36,495 nucleotides of DNA from Ruoffia halotolerans (GTDB lineage: Bacteria > Bacillota > Bacilli > Lactobacillales > Aerococcaceae): positions 1 to 36,495 of the forward strand of contig NZ_JACAOA010000023.1 of the NCBI RefSeq assembly GCF_014049385.1. The letters run 5' to 3'. Position numbers and translations under genes: made by a program. The notes beneath the pieces are model-generated. The model ran no database searches. It was not told where the DNA came from and was given only the letters and a program-made list of their open reading frames with translations. Below are positions 15,674-22,740 of this stretch, piece after piece. Numbering within the stretch: the stretch's first letter is position 1; every line of letters begins with the position of its first letter.

Positions 15674-16246
15674 ATGACTGATTACTTAACCGAATTTTTG
15701 AACGGATTTACTTTAACTCAAGCAGAAGTCGAACAACTAAGCTCCGAAATCGATGTAAGAACATACAAACAAGGAACAATACTCCTTAGGCAAGGTGACG
15801 TATCTAAAGGATGTTACTTCGTGTTACAAGGCTGTTTAAGGCAGTTTGTGATTGATGAAGCCGGTGAAGAAACCACTTATAATTTCTACACGGAGAAACA
15901 AACAGCGATTAATTATAAAAGTTATACCTAGAGAATCCCTTCAGATTATTCAATTGAATGTGTCGAAGATTCTGTATTGATCGTCGGTGATTTTATTAAT
16001 GAAGATGTGATGTTTCAAAAATAAACTAAATTAATTGTATTTACGCGAGGCTTCATGGAAGAAGACCTAGCAAACATTCAAGATAATAATGCCCGTTTCA
16101 TTAGCGCCTCACCACAAGAAAGCTACTTAAATTTATTAGATACTCGTCCTGATTTCATTGACCGCGTTCTCCAACATCAATTGGCTAGTTTACTTGGAAT
16201 GAAACCAGAATCATTAAGCCGCATTAAGCGCTGGTTGAACCTTTAG
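15674..16246 (+). pseudogene. Crp/Fnr family regulator, decayed by two nonsense codons
   Basis: In one reading frame from ATG 15674 (good GGAGG site) to the stop at 16246 the product is a cyclic-nucleotide-binding-type regulator: FTLTQAEVEQL, KQGTILLRQGDVSKGCYFVL (cNMP fold, about 33-52), then SDYSIECVEDSVLIV, and a C-terminal QHQLASLLGMKPESLSRIKR helix-turn-helix. In-frame stops interrupt it at 15929 (TAG) and 16022 (TAA). No frameshift is needed to join the three parts. The two flanking pieces alone cannot make a regulator. Two different stop codons argue for decay rather than programmed read-through. The family is a one-component transcription regulator. Confidence 0.85.
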
Positions 16247-16570
16247 AGCCATGCCATTTTTAAAGATAAACCAAAGTGCCAAACTCAATTCGCCTAAAGC
16301 CATCGGGACCGCTAAAAAGCCTTCTAATTGTGAAGCTAGAGCTGTCATGTCTGGTCCAAGTACAGTTAAAGTCTGGATGATAATATAGCTCACACCAGCC
16401 AGTAATAATAAATAACCCATTACTTTATGAATCGGTGTTGCTTTCAATACGGCATAAGCTAGAACTAATAAATGCAAGCCGAAAATAATTAAGCCAAAGC
16501 CCCAAATTAAGCTAAAAGCCCGTTCACCTGCAGCGATTGACGGCAGTAAAACGTCTAAATTCGCTTTTGA
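16214..16570 (-). pseudogene. DUF4386-like membrane protein, C-terminal remnant
   Basis: A hydrophobic reading frame on the minus strand encodes the C-terminal part of a DUF4386-like membrane protein: AFSLIWGFGLIIFGLHLLVL, HKVMGYLLLLAGVSYIII, LGELSLALWFIF. The coding signal continues upstream of the first ATG (16477) into sequence without a start codon or ribosome binding site, and the first half of the protein (about 100 residues) is missing. Its end overlaps the Crp/Fnr pseudogene by 33 bp in convergent orientation. It is the remnant of a deletion; the upper boundary is approximate. Confidence 0.65.
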
Positions 16571-16599
16571 TATCAGGCATTGACTTAAATCAAGGTGAA

Positions 16600-16644
16600 A
16601 AAAGATTACTAGAAAAGAGGATTCTCTAAATCTAGTAATCTTTT
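16600..16644 (-). terminator. Terminator of the aminotransferase gene
   Basis: A perfect 14-bp inverted repeat (AAAAGATTACTAGA/TCTAGTAATCTTTT). On the minus strand it ends in six T; it overlaps the last codon of the aminotransferase gene and could also stop plus-strand transcripts. Confidence 0.85.
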
Positions 16645-17825
16645 ATTTTTTTGTTTTCGCGTTTCTCTTTGACAAATACTTCTAAACGTCGCATCGCTTC
16701 TTTAATATCATCGATACTTGCAGCATAGCTGAGGCGAACGTGACTTTCGCCACCGATACCAAAGGCAGATCCCGGTACGAAAGCAACGGCAGCTGAATGA
16801 GCTAAGTCTAGACAAAAGTCCATACTATTTTGTTCCAAATCTTCTGGAATACGCGCGAACATATAGAATGTGCCACTTGGCTTAACGATTTTGAAACCTA
16901 AGCGTGTCATAAAATCATAAATATAATCACGGCGCATCATATATTTTTCTCGCATCGGTTGAGCGTCGTTCATGCCATTTTCCAACGCTGCACGAGCAGC
17001 TAATTGAGAAATCGTTGAGTTTGTGGTGACAAGATTTTGGTGCACTTTAACTAATTGGCTCATAATATTCGCTGGGGCAAAAAGGAGCCCTACACGCCAG
17101 CCTGTCATCGCATGAGATTTAGATACACCATTAATCACAATTGCTTGCTCACGAATGTATTTCGCAATCGATACGTGCTCTTCTTCGTAAACTAATTCGC
17201 TGTATACTTCATCACTAATGACAAATATTGGTCGATCACGCAGAACATCTGCGAAAGCTTTTGCATCTTCTTCCGTCCAGTTTACTCCCGTTGGATTGGT
17301 CGGATAATTTAAGATGATTGCTTTAACGGCATCACCATGCTCTTCTAACGTATCTTTTAACATCTCTGGTGACATAACAAAATCATTGGCAGATGTATCC
17401 ACTTCAATTGGTTCACCACCGGCTAAGTAAATAATTGAAGAATATAAAGTAAAGTAAGGAGAGGGTACAATAATCTTATCTCCAGGATTACAAATCGATT
17501 GAAGTGCCGTTGATAGCGATTCAGTCGCCCCAACAGTTACAATGACTTCGTCTTCCCATTGATAATCTAAATCGTATTTTTCTTTAACGAAATTTGCGGC
17601 AGCTTGACGTAGGCGGTTATCTCCAGGTGTCGATAAATAACCGGTTTGATTGTCTTGAATGGCTTTGATTCCAGCATCTTTAACATGTTCAGGCGTATTA
17701 AAATCTGGTTGGCCGAGCGTTAATTTGATGATACCCTCAACTTGGGACGCACTTTCATCGAAGGCTCGAATGGCATTGGGTTTAATTTTAGTTAAGTTAG
17801 TATTGAATAAATTATCTAATTTCAT
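16632..17825 (-). CDS. Class I/II PLP-dependent aminotransferase (PatA/AspC-like)
   Basis: A 397-residue fold-type I aminotransferase. Visible are the LTLGQPDFNTPEH start (about 34-46), GYLSTPGDNRLR, the GATESL cofactor loop, NYPTNPTGV with the conserved Asn (about 168-176), SDEVYSELVY, and the PLP lysine in SKSHAMTGWRVG, then the carboxylate-binding Arg near HVRLSYA. These sequences fit the aspartate/aromatic or N-acetyl-diaminopimelate aminotransferase group (AspC, AraT, PatA); substrate cannot be fixed. The start follows GAGGGATACATTAAA. It is a single-gene unit divergent from efp. Confidence 0.9.
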   Translation of the reverse strand: MKLDNLFNTNLTKIKPNAIRAFDESASQVEGIIKLTLGQPDFNTPEHVKDAGIKAIQDNQTGYLSTPGDNRLRQAAANFVKEKYDLDYQWEDEVIVTVGATESLSTALQSICNPGDKIIVPSPYFTLYSSIIYLAGGEPIEVDTSANDFVMSPEMLKDTLEEHGDAVKAIILNYPTNPTGVNWTEEDAKAFADVLRDRPIFVISDEVYSELVYEEEHVSIAKYIREQAIVINGVSKSHAMTGWRVGLLFAPANIMSQLVKVHQNLVTTNSTISQLAARAALENGMNDAQPMREKYMMRRDYIYDFMTRLGFKIVKPSGTFYMFARIPEDLEQNSMDFCLDLAHSAAVAFVPGSAFGIGGESHVRLSYAASIDDIKEAMRRLEVFVKEKRENKKIKDY

Positions 17826-17932
17826 TTTAATGTATCCCTCATCTAAAGTTCATTTTTAGTTAGTCTATCATAATTTTAGTTGTTATTAAATGATTTTTTT
17901 ATAGGATAGCGATATCATAAGGAATTTTATGC

Positions 17933-17938
17933 TATAAT
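17933..17938 (+). promoter_or_regulatory. -10 element of efp promoter
   Basis: A perfect TATAAT with no good -35 at 16-18 bp. It lies over an upstream in-frame ATG at 17937, so the real efp start must be downstream at 17979. Confidence 0.55.
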
Positions 17939-17978
17939 GGGAAGGAATATTTTAGAGACAATAAAAGGAGAATGTGAA

Positions 17979-18536
17979 ATGATTTCTGCAGTAGATTTAA
18001 AAGCAGGTATGACATTTATTCAAGATGGAAAATTAATTCGAGTATTAAGCGCAAGTCACCATAAACCAGGTAAAGGGAATACAGTTATGCGTATGAAATT
18101 ACGTGACGTTCGCTCTGGTGCGACTTATGATACAACTTTCCGTCCGGATGAAAAATTCGAACGTGCTTTCCTTGAAACAAAAGATGTTCAATTCTTATAC
18201 AGCATGGACGAAACAGCTTACTTCATGGACTTAGAATCATATGAACAATATGAATTACCAGTAGATTCAATTGAAGATGAGTTATTATACTTATTAGAAA
18301 ATATGGAAGTAAAAATCCAATTCTACGGTTCTGAAGTTATCGGGGTTGAAGTACCTCAAACTGTTACTTTAAAAGTAAAAGAAACACAACCATCAATTAA
18401 AGGTGCAACAGTAACAGGATCTGGTAAACCAGCAACAATGGAAACTGGTTTAGTAGTCAACGTTCCTGACTTCATCGAAGTTGGAGAAGCGTTAATCATC
18501 AACACGTCTGAAGGAACTTACCAAAAACGTGCGTAA
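17979..18536 (+). CDS. efp: Translation elongation factor P
   Basis: Relieves ribosome stalling at polyproline stretches. The start is ATG 17979 after AAAGGAG, giving 185 residues; a longer start at 17937 sits on the promoter. The N-terminal KOW-like domain carries the functional loop HHKPGKGNT with Lys32 at the tip, the residue modified in Bacillus (5-aminopentanol). The middle OB domain ([16 protein letters not shown]) and C-terminal OB domain ([20 protein letters not shown]) are complete. No modification enzyme is nearby. Followed by its own terminator. Confidence 0.97.
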   Translation: MISAVDLKAGMTFIQDGKLIRVLSASHHKPGKGNTVMRMKLRDVRSGATYDTTFRPDEKFERAFLETKDVQFLYSMDETAYFMDLESYEQYELPVDSIEDELLYLLENMEVKIQFYGSEVIGVEVPQTVTLKVKETQPSIKGATVTGSGKPATMETGLVVNVPDFIEVGEALIINTSEGTYQKRA

Positions 18537-18545
18537 ATAATAGTT

Positions 18546-18577
18546 AAGGCGGATCCTCGGATTCGTCTTTTTTTTTT
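18546..18577 (+). terminator. Intrinsic terminator after efp
   Basis: The 9-bp stem GGCGGATCC/GGATTCGTC (two G-T pairs) has a tight loop and ten T. Confidence 0.85.
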
Positions 18578-18619
18578 GTAAAAATTAACACAAAATAAAA
18601 ATATTTTCCAACACAATTT

Positions 18620-18660
18620 AGCGCCTAGCCATGACACCAGATGGTCTCACGCTGAGCGCT
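18620..18660. other. Symmetric interrupted hairpin downstream of the thioesterase gene
   Basis: Nested inverted segments AGCGC/GCGCT, AGC/GCT, GA/TC and ACCA/TGGT are separated by small, nearly symmetric internal loops around a two-base centre. Neither side has a T run, so it is not a normal terminator. It lies 16 bp after the thioesterase stop codon and may be a 3' stabilising structure or a protein-binding palindrome. Confidence 0.5.
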
Positions 18661-18675
18661 ATACTTTTATTATCT

Positions 18676-19107
18676 TTAGTCTTCTTTTGAATCTGCTTGT
18701 GCTTTTTCAAATGCTGCAAGAATATCTGGATGATTACGTTTTAAAGATAGTGGACGCTGAGTTTCGGCATCTAGGAAACAATGCGATGTTGATCCTGTCG
18801 TTGTTAAATCGCCCGTTTCTTTATTATATACTTTATATTCAACTGTCATTCTAACAGGTGTAAAGTGAGATATTCGCAATCGAATGATAGCCGTTGAGCC
18901 AAAAGGAAGCATTTGTTTATATTCAACTTGAGCAGAAAGTACTGGAATCATGATACCTTCGTCTTCTATTTGCTTATAACTGTAGCCAATATCAGATAAC
19001 CAAACGAGACGGGCTTCTTCAAACCAACGCAAATAATTGGAATGATGCACAATGCGCATTGCATCTGTTTCATAAAACTGAATTAAATGTTCATATTCAA
19101 AAATCAT
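18676..19107 (-). CDS. Acyl-CoA thioesterase, 4HBT hot-dog fold (YbgC-like)
   Basis: A 143-residue single hot-dog domain protein predicted to hydrolyse acyl-CoA thioesters in the cytosol. The YbgC/4HBT motif FYETDAMRIVHHSNYLRWFEEAR is visible with catalytic Asp15 (ETDAM) and the HH-x2-Y pattern, the typical helix follows, and the C-terminal LDAETQRPLSL is family-like. Substrate is unknown. Start ATG 19107 follows GGAGAGGT. Divergent from the ArAE gene; the 80-bp gap contains both promoters. Confidence 0.88.
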   Translation of the reverse strand: MIFEYEHLIQFYETDAMRIVHHSNYLRWFEEARLVWLSDIGYSYKQIEDEGIMIPVLSAQVEYKQMLPFGSTAIIRLRISHFTPVRMTVEYKVYNKETGDLTTTGSTSHCFLDAETQRPLSLKRNHPDILAAFEKAQADSKED

Positions 19108-19187
19108 TGTAAGTACCTCTCCTATTTAAAATGTGGTATACATGCTATTATATATAAAAGAAAGTCAGAATGTAATGGAGGGATTGG

Positions 19188-20156
19188 ATGTCACTTGGAC
19201 TTCGGACAATAAAGATTACACTGGCGGCCACCATCGCGATTTACATCGCACAATTTATCGGCTTAGAAAACTCACTGGCGACAGGAATTATTACGATTTT
19301 AACTTTGCTAGATACACGTAAAGCGTCTCGTCAGATTTCCCTGACTTATTTAATCGCTACGGTACTTGCTTTTGCGGTTGCGACCGTCATATTTTTAATA
19401 TTTGGGTTTCAAGTCTGGACATTTGGCCTGTATTTACTCATATTTATTCCAGTTGCTTACAGGATGAATCTTCAAGCAGCCATTGCACCGATTTCAGTTT
19501 TAGTCACGCATTTTGTCATCGCAGAAAGTGTGTCGTGGCAGTGGCAACTCAATGGTGTGCTAATTATGGTGATTGGCGCTGGTATGGCGATTTTGTTTAA
19601 TTTATGGATGCCAAATCAAAAACTAAAATTAAAAAAAGGAATTAAAGAAATTGAAGAAAACTTCCGCGTCGTATTGGAATTAATAAATCAAAGATTACTT
19701 GAAAATGATTTTGATATACCTTTAATTCGGGCTGAAGTAGAGCATGTCGATACGTCTATAGAAGATTTCAGACAACTGGCTTTGTCCGAATATGAGAATC
19801 AAATATTCAATAAAGACGATTACTTTATTCGCTACGCTCAAATGCGATCTAGACAAGCAGATGTATTAAAACGGATGATTGATTCCCTGCATCATATTTC
19901 ATTAAGAACTGAACAAAATACAACCTTAGCAAATATGTTTAAACTCACTTCAGATGAATTTGCGCAAACAAATAGTGGGAAAGGTTTATTAGAAAGTATA
20001 AGTGAATTATATAGCTATTACCGGAGCAGCGATTTACCCAAAAATCGAGAAGAATTTGAAACGCGCGCACTCTTATATCATATACTGATTGAATTCGAGC
20101 GCTTTTTAGAAATTAAACATAAATTTTACTTAGATAAACATATTCGCAAGTTTTAA
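19188..20156 (+). CDS. Aromatic acid exporter (ArAE/DUF939) family membrane protein
   Basis: A 322-residue protein with about five N-terminal transmembrane helices (residues 8-140; IKITLAATIAIYIAQFIG, LTYLIATVLAFAVATVIFL, LLIFIPVAYRMNL, VLIMVIGAGMAILFNLW). It has a conserved LLDTRKASRQ loop, then a long cytosolic helical domain of about 180 residues. This is the ArAE_1 plus C-terminal domain architecture of Firmicutes YqjA-like proteins, related to FusC exporters. Transport activity and substrate are not proven for this subgroup. The start follows ATGGAGGG. Monocistronic, with a terminator. Confidence 0.85.
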   Translation: MSLGLRTIKITLAATIAIYIAQFIGLENSLATGIITILTLLDTRKASRQISLTYLIATVLAFAVATVIFLIFGFQVWTFGLYLLIFIPVAYRMNLQAAIAPISVLVTHFVIAESVSWQWQLNGVLIMVIGAGMAILFNLWMPNQKLKLKKGIKEIEENFRVVLELINQRLLENDFDIPLIRAEVEHVDTSIEDFRQLALSEYENQIFNKDDYFIRYAQMRSRQADVLKRMIDSLHHISLRTEQNTTLANMFKLTSDEFAQTNSGKGLLESISELYSYYRSSDLPKNREEFETRALLYHILIEFERFLEIKHKFYLDKHIRKF

Positions 20157-20187
20157 TCTGAGTGGTTACGACCAACCCCTGCGTATA

Positions 20188-20233
20188 AAACAAGACGGCC
20201 CAACAATTGAAGTGTTGGGTCGTCTTTTGTTTT
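20188..20233 (+). terminator. Strong intrinsic terminator after ArAE gene
   Basis: An 18-bp A/T-flanked stem (AAACAAGACGGCCCAACA with TGTTGGGTCGTCTTTTGTTT, near-perfect) with a seven-base loop and a T-rich tail. Confidence 0.9.
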
Positions 20234-20257
20234 AAATAATTGTAATTTTGAGGCTGA

Positions 20258-20326
20258 AATGTCCTTGAGAAAATTTCAGAGACCCAATTTCCACTTTAAT
20301 GTCCCTGAGAAAGTCTCAAGGACACA
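20258..20326. repeat. 69-bp dispersed repeat, copy B
   Basis: Same length as 9582-9650, with identical starts (AATGTCCTTGAGAAAA) and ends (AAGGACACA) and two TCC-TGAGAAA-TC-AGGA inverted half units. It lies 6 bp beyond the end of the LOG pseudogene. Confidence 0.75.
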
Positions 20327-20331
20327 TCCCC

Positions 20332-20883
20332 CTATGAATGTTCGCGAATGAACGTTTCAATCTCTTGAAGCGATTCAAAAAAGAGGAACGTTTCTCAGAC
20401 TTCAAGTTTAAGGAACTCTTCTTGCACCATGCGGTCAAACTGCTCCTTCAGAGCCTCCTAATAGGCGTCGACATTATAAAAAACAGTTGGTTTATTAATA
20501 AGTCCAATGCGAGTTAAAGAGACGAATTCAGAAATCTCTTCTAAAGTCCCAACCCCACTAGGGAGGGCAATAAAGGCGTCTCTGAGCTCAATCATCCGAG
20601 TTTTTCTCTCGGGCATTGTTTGAACAATCTCCATATTCTGAACGTTGGGGTGCTTCGCTTTGATCCCTCGCAACACTTCTGGGATGATTCCTTGGACATC
20701 GCCGTTCTCTTCTAATACTGTGTCCGCAACAAATCCCATTAAACCATTCATACTTCCGCCGTAAACGAGCGGATGACCTTGTTGTCCAATCCAAGTTCCT
20801 TATCTAGTAGCTGCTAAGCTAATATTCGGATTCTTACTAGGGTTCAAGCCGCAATAAACTGTAATGTTCATCCTCATCGTCAT
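20332..20883 (-). pseudogene. LOG family protein (cytokinin riboside 5'-monophosphate phosphoribohydrolase-like), three in-frame stops
   Basis: One continuous minus-strand frame reads MNITVYCGLNPSKNPNIS, stop, GTWIGQQGHPLVYGGSMNGL, ERKTRMIELRDAFIALPSGV, GTLEEISEFV, stop, EALKEQFDRMVQEEFL, stop, ETFLFFESLQEIETFI. That is the full length of a LOG/TIGR00730 protein (about 180 residues). In-frame stops are at 20800 (TAA), 20458 (TAG) and 20395 (TGA). The PGG-x-GT-x-EE motif is present as PSGVGTLEE, with Gly to Ser. Three different stop codons without any frameshift indicate base-substitution decay. Intact homologues hydrolyse nucleoside monophosphates. Confidence 0.85.
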
Positions 20884-21034
20884 TTCTTATACATAAAATT
20901 CGTAACCTCATTATAACGAAAATATGAAGCAAATTTAAAAGTGTCTATTGAGTGTTTTTTTTTATAATTAATTATTGTGATAAAGATTGAGAATTGGTAA
21001 TATATTTGTATTAGAATTTTATGGGAGGTTTCGG

Positions 21035-22354
21035 ATGGGAGAAGAGGTTGAAAAAACAAATATGAACGCAAAAATAACTCAATATTTTTTCACTAAAGAT
21101 TCAGTCAAGGCCAATTTTTTATACTTAGTTTCTTTTATATTTATCCTATTTGGTTTGTTAGTAGATCCATTAAATCAAGTATGGGATGGTTTCTTAGCTA
21201 TTTTAACCTCACCGAGTAATCTGATTACGGATTACTTTGAAGTAGGGGGAATCGGTGCAACTTTTGTCAACGCTGGTTTACTGATGTTGATTAATGCGAT
21301 GGCAATTAAGCGATTTTCTACAAAGATAACTGGCCCATTAGTAGCTGCTTTATTTACAGTTATGGGCTTCGCCTTTTTTGGTAAGAATTTATATAATTCA
21401 ATTCCAATAACTATTGGAACACTGCTTTATAGTCAATATCGGAATATGCCGATAGGTAACTTTCTACTTACATCGTTATTTGCAACGACTTTAGCACCAG
21501 TTGTAAGTATTATTACCTTTGGACAAGGTTTGTCATATTGGGTTAGTGTTCCTTTAGGAGTTTTGGTTGGAGTCATCATTGGTTTTACGATTCATCCAAT
21601 GGGATCAAGTTTCTTACGTTTTCACCAAGGATATAATTTGTATAATATGGGCTTTACGGCTGGAGTTTTAGGTATGATTATCGCGAGTATTATGCGAGTA
21701 TTTGACTTAACGACGACTTATGATCCGATTATACAAACTCATTCCATTATTGAAGTTGAAGCATTCTTCGTGGCTTTTTCACTCTTTTTACTTATTATTG
21801 GTTTCATGTTAAATGGTAAGTCTTTTAAAGGATATGGGATATTTAAGAAAGATTCAGGGCGTTTAATCTCTGACTTCTTGACGGATTATGGAGTTGGTTT
21901 AACCTTTATTAATATGGGTGTCTTAGGTCTAACCTCTTTAGCTTATGTTTGGGTTGTAGGAGGTACGCTTGAAGGAGCCGTGATAGGTGGTGTTTTAACG
22001 GTTATTGGTTTTGGTACGTTTGGTAAGCATATCTTTAACGTAACACCCGTTGTAATTGGGATATTCGCCATGCAAGTCATGATGGCAGTAGACGAACCTA
22101 GTTCAACAGCATCACTTCTTTCGGCCTTATTTGGAACAACTTTGGCTCCAATTGCAGGCCACTATGGATGGAAGGCCGGAATTCTGGTAGGATTATTACA
22201 TGCAGGGTTAGTACCGAATACGGGTATAACTCATGCAGGTTTAAACTTGTATAACAATGGCTTTGCTGGAGGATTCGTTGCAGCTACTGTTGTACCTGTC
22301 TTAGACGGAATTAGGGAAAGGAATGAGATGCGTGAGGGAATATCGAAAGGTTAA
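21035..22354 (+). CDS. DUF1576 integral membrane protein
   Basis: A 439-residue polytopic protein; start ATG 21035 after GGGAGG. An N-terminal helix (about 27-47) is followed by two homologous halves. Half one (about 64-210) carries GFAFFGKNLYNSIPITIG, SLFATTLAP and HQGYNLYNMGF. Half two (about 282-413) carries GFGTFGKHIFNVTPVVIG, ALFGTTLAP and HAGLNLYNNGF. This internal duplication with re-entrant-like GF-x2-FGK and NLYN-x-GF motifs resembles secondary transporters, but the family is annotated only as DUF1576. A small acidic protein follows 7 bp later. No substrate can be assigned. Confidence 0.85.
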   Translation: MGEEVEKTNMNAKITQYFFTKDSVKANFLYLVSFIFILFGLLVDPLNQVWDGFLAILTSPSNLITDYFEVGGIGATFVNAGLLMLINAMAIKRFSTKITGPLVAALFTVMGFAFFGKNLYNSIPITIGTLLYSQYRNMPIGNFLLTSLFATTLAPVVSIITFGQGLSYWVSVPLGVLVGVIIGFTIHPMGSSFLRFHQGYNLYNMGFTAGVLGMIIASIMRVFDLTTTYDPIIQTHSIIEVEAFFVAFSLFLLIIGFMLNGKSFKGYGIFKKDSGRLISDFLTDYGVGLTFINMGVLGLTSLAYVWVVGGTLEGAVIGGVLTVIGFGTFGKHIFNVTPVVIGIFAMQVMMAVDEPSSTASLLSALFGTTLAPIAGHYGWKAGILVGLLHAGLVPNTGITHAGLNLYNNGFAGGFVAATVVPVLDGIRERNEMREGISKG

Positions 22355-22361
22355 GTTGGTT

Positions 22362-22670
22362 ATGAATGAGTTATTGGATTACTTTTATAACAGTGGTATG
22401 ACACAGGCAAACATTCACTTTGGTCTCTTTGATCATCAAAGTGAAATAACAATCACAGGTCAGATCGATTCAGAACCTTCCGACCTCGATTTTGTTATCG
22501 AAAAGTTACGAGCAACTCAACAACCCGAAGTGGAAGAGTATTACGAAGACCTATTAGGGTTAAGAGATGACGAATTCCATGTCGATGTTTTGTCAGCACT
22601 CATTGATGTTGTCGAATATGATTTTGAAGACAATATTATGACGCTGAAAGCGATACGCAAACATCACTAA
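22362..22670 (+). CDS. Small acidic protein paired with DUF1576
   Basis: A protein of about 102 residues of unknown family. The ATG at 22362 is 7 bp after the DUF1576 stop and has only a weak upstream AAAGG; an in-frame TTG at 22356, five bases after the same AAAGG, is an alternative. The sequence is rich in Asp and Glu (SEPSDLDFVIEKLR, PEVEEYYEDLLGLRDDEFHV) with alternating strand/helix pattern (IHFGLFDHQSEITITGQI). No membrane segment or signal is seen. Its tight linkage suggests it works with the DUF1576 protein. Followed by a terminator. Confidence 0.7.
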   Translation: MNELLDYFYNSGMTQANIHFGLFDHQSEITITGQIDSEPSDLDFVIEKLRATQQPEVEEYYEDLLGLRDDEFHVDVLSALIDVVEYDFEDNIMTLKAIRKHH

Positions 22671-22696
22671 AAGGAGCCCGAAGGCTTCTTTTTTTT
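22671..22696 (+). terminator. Terminator after DUF1576 unit
   Basis: AAGGAGCC pairs with GGCTTCTT (one G-T pair) around CGAA, followed by T's. Confidence 0.8.
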
Positions 22697-22740
22697 ACAA
22701 AAAAACACGAGTGATCCTTAGGCCACTCGCATTTTATATA

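Noticed and set aside
15929-16024. Programmed read-through of the Crp/Fnr stops
   Set aside because: The two stops are different (TAG and TAA) with no recoding signal seen, so decay is simpler.
20338-20883. LOG-family frame as a functional selenoprotein-like or read-through gene
   Set aside because: Three different stop codons, a mutated PGG motif, and no SECIS-like structure noticed.
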